A stretch of DNA of 64,000 bases from Lentilactobacillus kisonensis DSM 19906 = JCM 15041 (GTDB taxonomy: Bacteria > Bacillota > Bacilli > Lactobacillales > Lactobacillaceae), in contig NZ_AZEB01000003.1 in assembly GCF_001434135.1 (NCBI RefSeq), positions 62,001 through 126,000 on the forward strand, read 5' to 3'. The notes under the pieces are model-generated. The model did not search any database, was not told where the DNA came from, and saw nothing but the letters and a program-made list of their open reading frames with translations. The position numbers were made by a program, and so were the translations under genes. This document shows positions 47,252 through 55,876 of this stretch, piece by piece. Within the stretch, counting starts at the first letter, position 1. Every line of letters starts with the position of its first letter.

Positions 47252-48081
47252 CACTTAACCGCCCCTTCGTTTGCGCCTGATTTAAAGTAATGTTGGCCCA
47301 CGAAAAGAACGATCAACGTTGGGATGACAACAATCGCCGCGGTTGCTTGGATCATTCCCCAGTCATTAAACGTTTCTTCAGACTGGAGCTGCCGCAGACC
47401 GTTTTGAACTGGCCGAAATGAATTACTAAAGGTTGTCAACATTGGCCACAAATATTGATTCCAAGCACCCAAGAAACTGTACGCCCCCAAAGTGATTAGT
47501 GAAATCCGATTGTATGGCATCACGATCCGCCAATAAAATTGTAGGTGACCAAGGCCTTCAATATCAGCCGCTTCCTTGAGTTCTGCTGGCATTTGCTTGA
47601 ATGATTGGCGCAACATAAAGATCCCAAACGCCGAGGTTAGAAACGGAATAATCATAACCGAATAACTATTCAACAACCCCATCGCCTTAACTGTCGAGAA
47701 ATTGGGAATAATTTCCGCTTCAAATGGCAGCATCATCGTTGCTAATACCAAGACAAAAAGTGATCGCTTATATTTAAAATCCAAAAAAACAAATGCATAG
47801 GCACTCATCGAGCAGAATAGTAATTGGGCGAACATGGTGACCGTTGAAATTACCAGACTGTTTCCCAAGTAATGAAGGATCGGCGTTTGGGTAAAGGCAT
47901 CAACGTAATTTTGAAACGATAAATCCGTGCTCAAGAAGTTGCCCTTCGCAATTTGCATGGTCGGCAAAAAGCTGGTCCATAAACCAATGAAAAATGGCGC
48001 CAAAACGACCAATGCCAAAACACTCAATAATAAATAGTTCCAAACGTTCTTAGCTATTTTAGGCTTTGCGACAACGTTCAT
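47251..48081 (-). CDS. ugpE: Glycerol-3-phosphate ABC importer, permease
   Basis: A 276-residue six-helix permease of the carbohydrate-uptake CUT1 type. The ATPase-contact EAA loop is ELKEAADIEGLGHLQFYWRI. Its ATG shares one base with the ugpA stop codon, and its stop overlaps ugpB. It pairs with UgpA as the transmembrane channel. Confidence 0.9.
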   Translation of the reverse strand: MNVVAKPKIAKNVWNYLLLSVLALVVLAPFFIGLWTSFLPTMQIAKGNFLSTDLSFQNYVDAFTQTPILHYLGNSLVISTVTMFAQLLFCSMSAYAFVFLDFKYKRSLFVLVLATMMLPFEAEIIPNFSTVKAMGLLNSYSVMIIPFLTSAFGIFMLRQSFKQMPAELKEAADIEGLGHLQFYWRIVMPYNRISLITLGAYSFLGAWNQYLWPMLTTFSNSFRPVQNGLRQLQSEETFNDWGMIQATAAIVVIPTLIVLFVGQHYFKSGANEGAVK

Positions 48082-49043
48082 TAGTAGTTCACCCGCTTTT
48101 CTAAGACTTTAAATTGCAATAACGTAAATAACGCAATGATAACCGTCAAAATCAACGCTTCAGCACTCGCCTGGGCGAAGTTGCCACTGTAAAAGGCATC
48201 CTTATAAATTCGGTAAACCAGCATGTTGGTTGCGTTAGTTGGCCCACCCTTAGTCATCAAATCAATGAGGCCGAAGCTCTTAAAGCCGTCGATCAACGTC
48301 ACAATTGAAACGAAGAACAGGGTTGGTGAAATTGACGGGATGGTAATGTGGAAAAATTGGAACCGCGATGACGCCCCTTCAATGCTAGCAGCCTCGTATA
48401 GTGTCGTTGGAACAGATTGGATGGCCCCAAAGAGAATCAGAAAGGTAAAGCCGAGGTTCATCCAAACAGTTGTAATAATGACCGCTACCATTGCCCAAGT
48501 TGGATCCGTCAACCAGCCGATTGCTGGCAAGTGCAGCCAAGTACTAATTAACGATAGAAACCCAGTGGATGGGTTAAAGATAAAGAGCCAGAAGATTGCG
48601 GCGACCGAAACGGAAACGCCCATGGTAGAGGAAAATAACGTTCTAAAGAAACCAATGCCAGCAATCTTCTTACTAGCGAGGCTGGCAAGTAATAACCCCA
48701 ACGCAATGGTGAGAGCAGTTACTGCCAATACATAAACCATTGTCACCGCTAAACTGTTTAAATAATCAGCCGACGTTAATAAGTTAATGTAATTTGAAAG
48801 GCCAACAAACACAGTGGGCTTCCCAACGGTATTGGTTAAAAACAAACTTAAATAGAGGGTTTTAAACATCGGATAGAAAATAAAGATTCCTAGAATTAGT
48901 AATGAAGGTCCTAAAAATAGCAGGGCGTAATATTTATCCTTAGCATTTAACGAAAACGCCTTTTCAGACGCTTCAATCTTGGCCTTAGTTTCCGCTCGAT
49001 TAATCGGTGCTGAAGTAGAATCGGATGCAGGTGATTTAAGCAT
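48081..49043 (-). CDS. ugpA: Glycerol-3-phosphate ABC importer, permease
   Basis: A 320-residue permease with a charged 45-residue N-terminal tail and six helices. The EAA loop is LYEAASIEGASSRFQFFHI. ATG 49043 has AAAGGAGG 9 nt upstream and lies within the last codons of ugpC, an 8-nt overlap. The longer frame starting at 49091 is inside ugpC and is not used. Confidence 0.9.
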   Translation of the reverse strand: MLKSPASDSTSAPINRAETKAKIEASEKAFSLNAKDKYYALLFLGPSLLILGIFIFYPMFKTLYLSLFLTNTVGKPTVFVGLSNYINLLTSADYLNSLAVTMVYVLAVTALTIALGLLLASLASKKIAGIGFFRTLFSSTMGVSVSVAAIFWLFIFNPSTGFLSLISTWLHLPAIGWLTDPTWAMVAVIITTVWMNLGFTFLILFGAIQSVPTTLYEAASIEGASSRFQFFHITIPSISPTLFFVSIVTLIDGFKSFGLIDLMTKGGPTNATNMLVYRIYKDAFYSGNFAQASAEALILTVIIALFTLLQFKVLEKRVNY

Positions 49044-50133
49044 GAACGTATGCCTCCTTTGAGATGTCAATTCGCTTCCCATTGGCATCAAAGAACATCA
49101 AGTTAGAATTGGCAGTCACCTTAATCGGCTCATAGTTTCTAAAATCAACCTTGCCAGTCATCACAACGTGAATATCGTTCCCACTGTTTAAGGTGGCATA
49201 AACAATTGTTTCATCACCTAAAAATTCAGTATTCTTCACGACCGCATTGCCATCAACGCCTTCAGCGAGTCGAATCTGCATGTCATCAGGGCGAATCCCA
49301 ATCTGTAATTTTTCAGCGGGCACTTCTTCACTCAGGATAATTTGCAGATCTGATGAAACGTTTATCATGTGGTTATTATCGGCTGAACGGGTCGCTGGAA
49401 GAATATTAATTTGTGGTGTGCCAAAGAATTTAGCAACAAAGGCATTCTTGGGGTTTTGATAAATCTCACTTGGCGTGCCAATTTGTTGCACATGGCGATC
49501 GTTTAAAACCATGATATGGTCGGCCATCGTCATCGCTTCAACTTGATCATGAGTCACGTAGATCAACGTTAAGCCGAGTTTTCGTTGGAGTGCGTAAATT
49601 TCTTGACGCATTTTAATCCGTAGTTGGGCATCCAAGTTGGAGAGGGGTTCATCCATCAGACAAATTTTGGCGTCACTGGCAACTGCTCGGGCTAGCGCAA
49701 CCCGCTGACGCTGACCACCTGATAATTCCCGTGGTTTCCGCTTTGCTAAAGTGGTAAGGTTAACCATCTTTAAGGCCTCTTTAACACGGGCATTAATGTC
49801 ATCAGGAGCTAATTTCCGCGCCTTCAGTCCAAAGGCAACGTTGTCCCAAACACTTAGGAACGGAAACAACGCGTAATTTTGAAAAACCATTGTTAACTTC
49901 CGCGCCTTTGGTGGTAAATCGTTGACCACGGTATCGTCAATCTTCACTTCACCAGCAGTAATCGGCGTTAAGCCAGCGATCATTCGCAGCAGATTACTCT
50001 TACCACACCCAGAAGGCCCAACGATAACAAAGAATTCACCGGTTTCAACTTCTACTGAGATATCTTTCAAGACTTCGGTTTCACTGTCATAATCTTTGCG
50101 GACGTTATTTAACGTAATCGACAAAGCGCTCAC
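49036..50133 (-). CDS. ugpC: Glycerol-3-phosphate ABC importer, ATPase
   Basis: A 365-residue CUT1-type ATPase that powers UgpAE. Walker A is GPSGCGKSN (Asn where Thr is usual after the catalytic KS), the Q loop is MVFQNYALFP, the signature LSGGQRQR, Walker B ICLMDEPLSNLDA, and the H switch VTHDQ. A C-terminal regulatory OB domain follows from about residue 240. First gene of a ugpC-A-E-B-Q order. A three-hexamer Pho-box-like array lies 46 bp upstream. Confidence 0.9.
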   Translation of the reverse strand: MSALSITLNNVRKDYDSETEVLKDISVEVETGEFFVIVGPSGCGKSNLLRMIAGLTPITAGEVKIDDTVVNDLPPKARKLTMVFQNYALFPFLSVWDNVAFGLKARKLAPDDINARVKEALKMVNLTTLAKRKPRELSGGQRQRVALARAVASDAKICLMDEPLSNLDAQLRIKMRQEIYALQRKLGLTLIYVTHDQVEAMTMADHIMVLNDRHVQQIGTPSEIYQNPKNAFVAKFFGTPQINILPATRSADNNHMINVSSDLQIILSEEVPAEKLQIGIRPDDMQIRLAEGVDGNAVVKNTEFLGDETIVYATLNSGNDIHVVMTGKVDFRNYEPIKVTANSNLMFFDANGKRIDISKEAYVHA

Positions 50134-50178
50134 CTCAAAATCATTTATTTAACTACAAGGCTTATTGTGAGGGTTGAA

Positions 50179-50208
50179 TGTAAAAGGGATGTTTTCTTAG
50201 TGTAAAAG
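50179..50208 (-). promoter_or_regulatory. Pho-box-like direct repeats before ugpC
   Basis: On the minus strand TTTACA-N5-AAAACA-N5-TTTACA, three hexamers with an 11-bp period, the layout bound by PhoP in Gram-positives. It would link the importer to phosphate starvation. Confidence 0.5.
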
Positions 50209-50222
50209 AGAGGTAAAAAATA

Positions 50223-50256
50223 AGTGAGCGGAGTAAAGCGGTTAGAAAGCGGTCCT
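50223..50256 (-). repeat. Truncated palindromic repeat, 34 bp
   Basis: On the minus strand AGGACC is joined directly to the right arm GCTTTCTAACCGCTTTAC and CTCCGCTCACT. The left arm and apex are lost. Confidence 0.75.
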
Positions 50257-50389
50257 AATCTATGTATCAGAGAATGATCACTAAATAACCCAAGATAACC
50301 CAAGATTTTACCAAAGAATGCTCCAGTCAGATTACAACTTGGCAGAACACTTTTCTATAGATACTTAATCCCTAGTCCTGAGAGTATTG
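50257..50389. other. Gene-free segment between two degenerate repeat copies
   Basis: Contains a short direct repeat (ataacccaag twice near 50285-50304). Nothing else was recognised; the 133 bp may be decayed repeat or an old gene remnant. Confidence 0.4.
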
Positions 50390-50434
50390 AGTGAGGCAGC
50401 TTAGATACTGGCATCTGCCTTCTGGAACAGTCCT
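50390..50434 (-). repeat. Degenerate 45-bp repeat derivative
   Basis: On the minus strand it begins AGGACTGTTCC and ends CTAAGCTGCCTCACT, with a basal helix GGCAG/CTGCC. The inner helices are lost. Confidence 0.55.
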
Positions 50435-50530
50435 AAACCCAATAACCAATCAGACCAGTTCTAATAAAGAACGGCCCCTATCCCTCCAGTTCACCAAGAC
50501 TATCCACAAAAGCCAAAAATCTTCCCAACT

Positions 50531-50564
50531 AAAAAGTGACCCCATCGCAAAATGAGGTCACCAC
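50531..50564 (-). terminator. Terminator of the dehydrogenase gene
   Basis: On the minus strand ggtgacctcat/atggggtcac is followed by TTTTT. Confidence 0.8.
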
Positions 50565-50594
50565 AATCAAATTTCATTTAACAATCATTACCTA

Positions 50595-51554
50595 TTAATC
50601 AACCACATTCTCCGGCTCACCCGCTAAATAAGCCTTCAAATTATCAACAGCAATTCCCATCAGCCGCGCCCTAATCTCCGTGGCGGCCCAAGCGATATGG
50701 GGTGTTAAGAACACATTTTTAGCGGTTAACAGTGGGTTATCCCGATTAATTGGTTCCTCGGAAGCGACATCCGCTCCCAGGGCATAAAGTTTCCCAGAAT
50801 TTAGCGCATCGGCAACGTCGGCTTCATTAAGCAGCCCCCCACGCGCCGTATTAATCAAAATAACGCCAGCCTTCATCTTAGCAATCGATTCTCGGTTGAT
50901 CATTTTTTCCGTTTCTGATGTCTGCGGCGTATGCAGCGTAATGACGTCAACCTTAGCGTATAGATCTTCCAATGATACCTGCTTAACCCAATCTGCCGAG
51001 ACATCTTTTGGATGATGGTTATAAAAAATAACTTTCATTCCAAACGAATGGGCAACCTGGGCCACTGCTTGACCAATCCGCCCAAAACCAATAATGCCCA
51101 GCGTCTTATCGGTTAAGGAAATCAACGGCGTTTTCCAAAATGTAAAGTCTTTAGCAATTTGCCACTCACCGTTTCTAACCGCCTCACTATGAAGGCCTAC
51201 CTGATTGGTAATTTCTAGCAACAACGCAAAAGTGTGCTGGGCAACGGCGTCAGTCCCGTAACTCGGAATGTTGGTCACAATCACATTCTTTTTCTTGGCT
51301 GCGTCAATATCAATGACGTTATAACCAGTCGCAAGAACCCCAATGTATTTGAGCTTAGGAGCGTTTTCAATCACATTTTCATCCAACCGAGTTTTATTCG
51401 TGAGGACAATCTCAGCATCTCCAATTCGTTTTAGAATTGTGGCATCGTCATCTTGAGTCCGGTCATAATTAGTAAGTTCCCCCAATTGCTCAAAGCCCTC
51501 CCAGCTAATATCACCAGGATTTAATGCATAGCCATCCAAATCTACAATTTTCAT
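50595..51554 (-). CDS. D-2-hydroxyacid dehydrogenase (glycerate/lactate type)
   Basis: A 319-residue NAD-dependent dehydrogenase that reduces 2-oxoacids such as hydroxypyruvate, glyoxylate or a branched-chain oxoacid. The dinucleotide motif is GIIGFGRIGQAVA. Catalytic Arg is in INTARGGLLNE, Glu in ASEEPI and His in TPHIAWAATE. ATG 51554 has GGAGG 7 nt upstream; the longer frame is translated repeat. Not a D-LDH of the LdhA type. Two tandem repeats precede it. Confidence 0.9.
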   Translation of the reverse strand: MKIVDLDGYALNPGDISWEGFEQLGELTNYDRTQDDDATILKRIGDAEIVLTNKTRLDENVIENAPKLKYIGVLATGYNVIDIDAAKKKNVIVTNIPSYGTDAVAQHTFALLLEITNQVGLHSEAVRNGEWQIAKDFTFWKTPLISLTDKTLGIIGFGRIGQAVAQVAHSFGMKVIFYNHHPKDVSADWVKQVSLEDLYAKVDVITLHTPQTSETEKMINRESIAKMKAGVILINTARGGLLNEADVADALNSGKLYALGADVASEEPINRDNPLLTAKNVFLTPHIAWAATEIRARLMGIAVDNLKAYLAGEPENVVD

Positions 51555-51576
51555 GTGTCGGCCTCCAAAGTCATAA

Positions 51577-51695
51577 AGTGAGCGGAGCAGAGCGGTTAGA
51601 AAGCGGACTGTAAGTCTCCTATCGAGGAAATTCCCGGGTTTGGAATTTTTTCGATAGGTGCTTACACGCAGCTTTCTGCTCTGCACAGCTGTCCT
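51577..51695 (-). repeat. Palindromic repeat, inner copy before the dehydrogenase
   Basis: 119 bp. Helix 1 is AGAGC/GCTCT and helix 2 AGAAAGC/GCTTTCT. It ends 22 nt before the ATG. Confidence 0.93.
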
Positions 51696-51699
51696 AATG

Positions 51700-51817
51700 A
51701 GTGAGCGGAGTCAGGCGATTAGAAACTGGAGTGTAAGTCTCCTATCGAGGAAATTCCCGATCTTGGAATTTTTGACCAAGGTGCTTATATGGAAGTTTTT
51801 GCCTGACGCAGCTGTCC
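51700..51817 (-). repeat. Palindromic repeat, outer copy before the dehydrogenase
   Basis: 118 bp. Helix 1 is CAGGC/GCCTG, compensated. Four bases separate it from the inner copy. The apical stem is partly mismatched. Confidence 0.9.
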
Positions 51818-51968
51818 TACATTTATTAACATAATACAGCAGCCACTAGTAAAATTCATCTCACAAGTCACTTCTATAGACCAAACACGCTGATATATAA
51901 CGGTTTATGAATATTGATGCTTTCCATACACATTTCAATAAATCATCGGAAACGCTTACTAAACGTGT

Positions 51969-51974
51969 TATAAT
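51969..51974 (+). promoter_or_regulatory. -10 element before the cobalamin riboswitch
   Basis: TGtTATAAT, an extended -10 lying 15 bp before the riboswitch P1 stem. No convincing -35 was seen. Confidence 0.5.
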
Positions 51975-51988
51975 TTTCACTGTTAAGA

Positions 51989-52133
51989 AACATCATAAAC
52001 CGGAAAAAGGTGAAAAACCTTTGCAGCCCCTTAGCTACTGTAAGATCAACTAACTCGTCACAACTCACTGGGTATCAGCCTGGGAAGAGGACGATGTTAG
52101 ACCAAGGTCGAGTCAGGAGACGTTTATGATGTT
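51989..52133 (+). ncRNA. Cobalamin riboswitch
   Basis: P1 closes perfectly (aacatcataaac / gtttatgatgtt). Between the arms are the family landmarks in order: GGTGAAAAACC, GCCCCTTAGCTACTGTAA, CACTGGG, GGGAAG and the B12 box GAGTCAGGAGAC at 52110-52121. It senses adenosyl- or methylcobalamin and should shut off the genes downstream when the vitamin is plentiful. Confidence 0.87.
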
Positions 52134-52242
52134 GATTGCAAAGTATCTTAAGGGTCGACTTTGGCAATTAATGACATTATTACACGATATTTTGTTTACT
52201 GTGCATTAAATATCTGTATTTAAGTTATTAATGATTAATCTC

Positions 52243-52274
52243 GGCCCCGCTAGGATAACTAGTTGGGCTTTTTT
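52243..52274 (+). terminator. Intrinsic terminator of the riboswitch leader
   Basis: ggccccgctag pairs with ctagttgggct, followed by TTTTTT. It is the likely expression platform. Confidence 0.75.
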
Positions 52275-52311
52275 CGTGGGGTAGTTTTAGTTTTATTGAG
52301 TTACTTTTTTT

Positions 52312-52432
52312 AGGGCAGCTGCGCAAAGCAGAAACTTCCACATAAGCACCTCCGACAGAAATCCTCCAAAACCAGGGATTTCTGTCGGAGGAGACTTAAG
52401 TTCCAGTTTCTAATCGCTTTGTTCCGCTCACT
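52312..52432 (+). repeat. Palindromic repeat between riboswitch and B12-protein gene
   Basis: 121 bp, first base run AGGGC. The apical stem is CTCCGACAGAAATC/GATTTCTGTCGGAG. TTACTTT occurs just before and just after it. It ends 19 nt before the ATG. Confidence 0.93.
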
Positions 52433-52451
52433 TACTTTGAGGAGGGTATTT

Positions 52452-54704
52452 ATGAATAAAAAACGACTTATTTATTGGATTTCGCTAATATTAGGCGTCT
52501 TCCTGTTATTTATCGGCGGTAGTTCCGTTGCCAAAGCTGATACAGCATCGGATGTTGATGCGGCAATTGCAACTGGCGTTAATTATACTGCCCAGAAGTC
52601 AAAATTTGGTGGATGGGATGCACCGATCTTTGCATTGAGTAATAATGGCATCACCAATACTCAAGCTCAAAATGGTTACCAGGCTATTCTTGCCCACAAT
52701 GACTATATTAGTGGCGGCCATGAAGGATATATGGGCATCACTGATGTTGCTGCAATCATCAGCTTACGTGCTCTAGGTAAAGACCCAACAAATGTTGAGA
52801 ACAAGGACCTTGTTGCACATGTCATTGATGACGCAAATACAAATACTGACCTAAATGGCCAAATTAATGACTTGGAGGGATTAAGTTCTGGAAACTATGG
52901 AGCTGCTAGTGAAACCGCACGAACTAATCTAGTTAATAAAATATTAAAGGCACAAGAATCTAGTGGTATGTGGAATGACTATGGTAGAGTCTATACTACC
53001 GGATCTGCATTAACAGCATTGTCGATGAATCTGAATCAACCTGACCTTCGCGATACAATTACGGCTGCAATAAAAAAAGCAGTTGGCGCAATTACATCGA
53101 CCTACTATCAAGAGGATGGTGGCTTTGCTGACAAGGCAGACACTGAATACGGCTCTGAAGACGCTTCTAATAGCGCTACACTAGTTGCCGGGCTTGCTGC
53201 AACTGCAAACATTACTAATGTTAACGTTTATTCATCCCTGAATGGTCAGGATAGTTATGCTTCTCCAGTTCAAAACTTACTTAAGAATAACGTAACTTCT
53301 ACTCCCGCCAATGCTTTTCTCCTTTATGAAGGCACATCTACCTTACAACAGGCTCAATTCACAAATAATGGCGGTATTGGGTCCATTTTTGCTTTTGATC
53401 AAAACGCCGCGTTCAAACCCGGCGAACTCGCCAGCTTCACCAACGCAGCTACTGCCAAGAAACAAGCCATCAGCAATGATTCACAAGCAACCACAGCGGA
53501 TCAAAATAACGCGATTAGTACTGTCAACCAAATTTTAGCTACCTATACCGCCAAAATTAATGCTGATACTACGAGTGCTGAAGCCATTGCTGATCGTAAT
53601 GCTGGCGTTGCTGAAATTAACAACGTGACAGTCCCTCATGTAGCCCCAATCGTTCAAAATAACGGATTGTCAGTATCGACAACCGCGCCAAGTTCGACAA
53701 CTACTGCTGCGCCGATTAGCTCACCAATAAGTACCCCAGTGGTAACTTCAGCAGCTACTAATAAGAAGCCAAGCGTCAATGGTTCAGTTGTTTATGGTTT
53801 AACCACTATTAAGCTTTACAAGAACACGAATTTCACAAAATCAAATCTCACAAAAACTTATAAAAAACAGGCTCGAGTTAACCGCCCAATGTTTCTGGTC
53901 ATCAGTCAAACGACCAACAAACAGGGTAAGGCAGTTTATAAGGTCAAAGACACCAAGAGTGGCAAAACTGGTTACACCCTTTCAGGTTCGAAATACTTTA
54001 ATAATGCCTACTATTCAGCTAATGTGACTAAGATTAAAGTCATTAACCCCAAAGGAATTAACGAATACAATAAAGTTAAGTTAACCAACAAGCAGCGTCA
54101 CGTTAAGAAGAACACTTCTTTAACCGTTAAAAAGGTTGTTAATTATGGCCGCACAACTCGTTTCCTATTAACCAACGACAACTACGTTTCAGCTAATAAA
54201 AAATTGGTCTTCGCAACTAAATACGACAAGGCTAGTGATAACACAACTACTACCACACCTTCAACAGTTGCCCCAACGACGATTACAACGCCGACAACCA
54301 CTAACTCAACATCCTCAAGCACTTCATCAAATAGTTCGACTGGCACGGTGTCAAACAATAATACGCCAGTGACCCCTACCCCAGTAGTTCCAACAGCTAC
54401 TGAAACGGTAACCGTCAATGCCACCGCCAATGGCAACGTTCTATCAAGCGGTAGTGTCACAATTCCAGTTGGTTCTACTGCCTTAGATGCTTTATATGCC
54501 CTAGCTCGCCAAAATGGGCTTAACGTCACGGTTTCTGGCTCCGGAAGTTCCGCATACGTTACCGGCATTAATGGCTATAGTGCTGGTAAATCGGGAACCG
54601 ATACTGGCTGGCTATGTTATGTAAGTGGTAACTTCATTCAAGTTTCTCTGGGTGCTTATGTACTCAAGAATGGGGATACGGTTTCAATGGAATACAATAA
54701 ATAA
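52452..54704 (+). CDS. Secreted transcobalamin-like protein: alpha-barrel, DUF5776, DUF4430
   Basis: 750 residues, exported. The signal peptide ends near AKA-DT (about residue 30). Residues 31 to about 320 are helical repeats with GGW, GMWNDYG and GGFADKAD turns, the toroid fold of intrinsic-factor alpha domains. A DUF5776-type surface repeat (about 440-590), Thr/Ser linkers and a C-terminal DUF4430 domain follow. That end (YVTGINGYSAG, GWLCYVSG, GAYVLKNGD) aligns by eye with the vitamin-capping beta domain of transcobalamin. With the cobalamin riboswitch upstream, B12 capture at the cell surface is the likely role. No LPXTG motif. GGAGGG lies 5 nt before the ATG. Confidence 0.8.
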   Translation: MNKKRLIYWISLILGVFLLFIGGSSVAKADTASDVDAAIATGVNYTAQKSKFGGWDAPIFALSNNGITNTQAQNGYQAILAHNDYISGGHEGYMGITDVAAIISLRALGKDPTNVENKDLVAHVIDDANTNTDLNGQINDLEGLSSGNYGAASETARTNLVNKILKAQESSGMWNDYGRVYTTGSALTALSMNLNQPDLRDTITAAIKKAVGAITSTYYQEDGGFADKADTEYGSEDASNSATLVAGLAATANITNVNVYSSLNGQDSYASPVQNLLKNNVTSTPANAFLLYEGTSTLQQAQFTNNGGIGSIFAFDQNAAFKPGELASFTNAATAKKQAISNDSQATTADQNNAISTVNQILATYTAKINADTTSAEAIADRNAGVAEINNVTVPHVAPIVQNNGLSVSTTAPSSTTTAAPISSPISTPVVTSAATNKKPSVNGSVVYGLTTIKLYKNTNFTKSNLTKTYKKQARVNRPMFLVISQTTNKQGKAVYKVKDTKSGKTGYTLSGSKYFNNAYYSANVTKIKVINPKGINEYNKVKLTNKQRHVKKNTSLTVKKVVNYGRTTRFLLTNDNYVSANKKLVFATKYDKASDNTTTTTPSTVAPTTITTPTTTNSTSSSTSSNSSTGTVSNNNTPVTPTPVVPTATETVTVNATANGNVLSSGSVTIPVGSTALDALYALARQNGLNVTVSGSGSSAYVTGINGYSAGKSGTDTGWLCYVSGNFIQVSLGAYVLKNGDTVSMEYNK

Positions 54705-54730
54705 GGTGTTTTTCTGCTCGTTCCTTTAAC

Positions 54731-54765
54731 AAAAAGATCTGAATTGAGAAATCCAGATCTTTTTC
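54731..54765 (+). terminator. Terminator between the first and second B12-protein genes
   Basis: aaaaagatctg/cagatcttttt with an inner att/aat pair. It may be partial, or give the next genes their own control. Confidence 0.75.
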
Positions 54766-54804
54766 ATTGAAGAAAATTCAATCTGTAATCAAGGAGATTA
54801 TACA

Positions 54805-55851
54805 ATGACTAAAACAATTAAAACTTTATTATCAGCTGCTGCCCTAATCCTAACCACATTTACTTTTGCGACAGGGGCCAATGCCGCTTCAACGAAGAAA
54901 GCCAGCGTTTCAACTATTCAGCGCCGGACAGCTTTGACGTATTCATATGCTAAAAAGATGATCAAAACCAACAAAACGGGCCTTTCAGGTAATGCCAGCT
55001 CAATCTTCAGTAAAAAGCTTTATCCAGAATCTGGTGCCTCAGCGGGTTATTCAGACTTTTTATTGGGATTGAAGGGTAACGGTTACAAATTTACCACCAA
55101 TGAAAAGAATCTGTTACGCAAAAATCTGGTGGTTCGAGGCAATAGTCCAGCTGCCACGTTAGCTAATGCCGTAATGGCCGTGCAAGCAATGGGGCTAAAC
55201 GCTCAGAATTACAAACCATATGGTCAAAAAAGAGGAATTAATTTAGTATCTCGCCTCTACAAGACCAGTATCACTAATCAGACAGCTAGTGCACAATCTC
55301 AAGCTTTAATTGCCATCTCAATGAGCAACAAATTCAAACAACCTAAAGGCGCTAAATTCAGCAAAGCCAGCCTGAGTAATCGACTCGTTAAGGTACAGCT
55401 CAATAATAATGGCTGGACTTACAATAACCGACAAGGTACCAAGGACGCGGATACAACTGCAATGGCCCTCACCGCGCTTTCTCGTAGCAAGTCAAGTGCA
55501 AGCAACATCAAGACAAGCATTCAAAAGGGGCAACAGTTCTTATTTGATATTGTGCAAAAGAACGGCACTTTTGGCTATACATTTAACGGCAAGACAACGC
55601 CAAACGCCAATTCAACCGCCGAAGCCATCATTGCCTTATCCAATGATTCAGCTACTAAAAAGTACGTCAACAGTAGCGCAATGAAGGCATCACAAACGGC
55701 CACGCCACTTTACGCCATGCTGACATACGTTAATAACACTGGTTCAATCAAGAAAGCAGCTACTCAACTATACGGTGTCGGTCAAGTAAACCTCGCCATC
55801 GCTGCTTACAAGGCTGCTCTCAAGAATCGATCTGTTTATACAATTAATTAG
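54805..55851 (+). CDS. Secreted alpha-barrel protein, split transcobalamin alpha half
   Basis: 348 residues with a signal peptide (LLSAAALILTTFTFATGANA, cleavage near ANA-AS). The mature part is helical repeats with NNNGWTYNNRQ, TTAMALTALS and NGTFGYTFNG turns, as in prenyltransferase/terpene-cyclase-like toroids and the intrinsic-factor alpha domain. There is no DUF4430 domain; the next gene encodes one alone. No catalytic DDxD or DCTAE motif is present, so a binding role is favoured. AAGGAG precedes the ATG. Confidence 0.72.
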   Translation: MTKTIKTLLSAAALILTTFTFATGANAASTKKASVSTIQRRTALTYSYAKKMIKTNKTGLSGNASSIFSKKLYPESGASAGYSDFLLGLKGNGYKFTTNEKNLLRKNLVVRGNSPAATLANAVMAVQAMGLNAQNYKPYGQKRGINLVSRLYKTSITNQTASAQSQALIAISMSNKFKQPKGAKFSKASLSNRLVKVQLNNNGWTYNNRQGTKDADTTAMALTALSRSKSSASNIKTSIQKGQQFLFDIVQKNGTFGYTFNGKTTPNANSTAEAIIALSNDSATKKYVNSSAMKASQTATPLYAMLTYVNNTGSIKKAATQLYGVGQVNLAIAAYKAALKNRSVYTIN

Positions 55852-55876
55852 TTCCCAACGTTAGTGAGGTGCAAAA

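Noticed and set aside
48223-48735. A 170-codon plus-strand open frame inside ugpA.
   Set aside because: It is a shadow of the permease gene with no ribosome site.
54182-54568. A 128-codon minus-strand open frame opposite the B12 protein.
   Set aside because: It is the complement of the Thr/Ser-rich linker and DUF4430 coding region; its Val-rich composition is an artefact.
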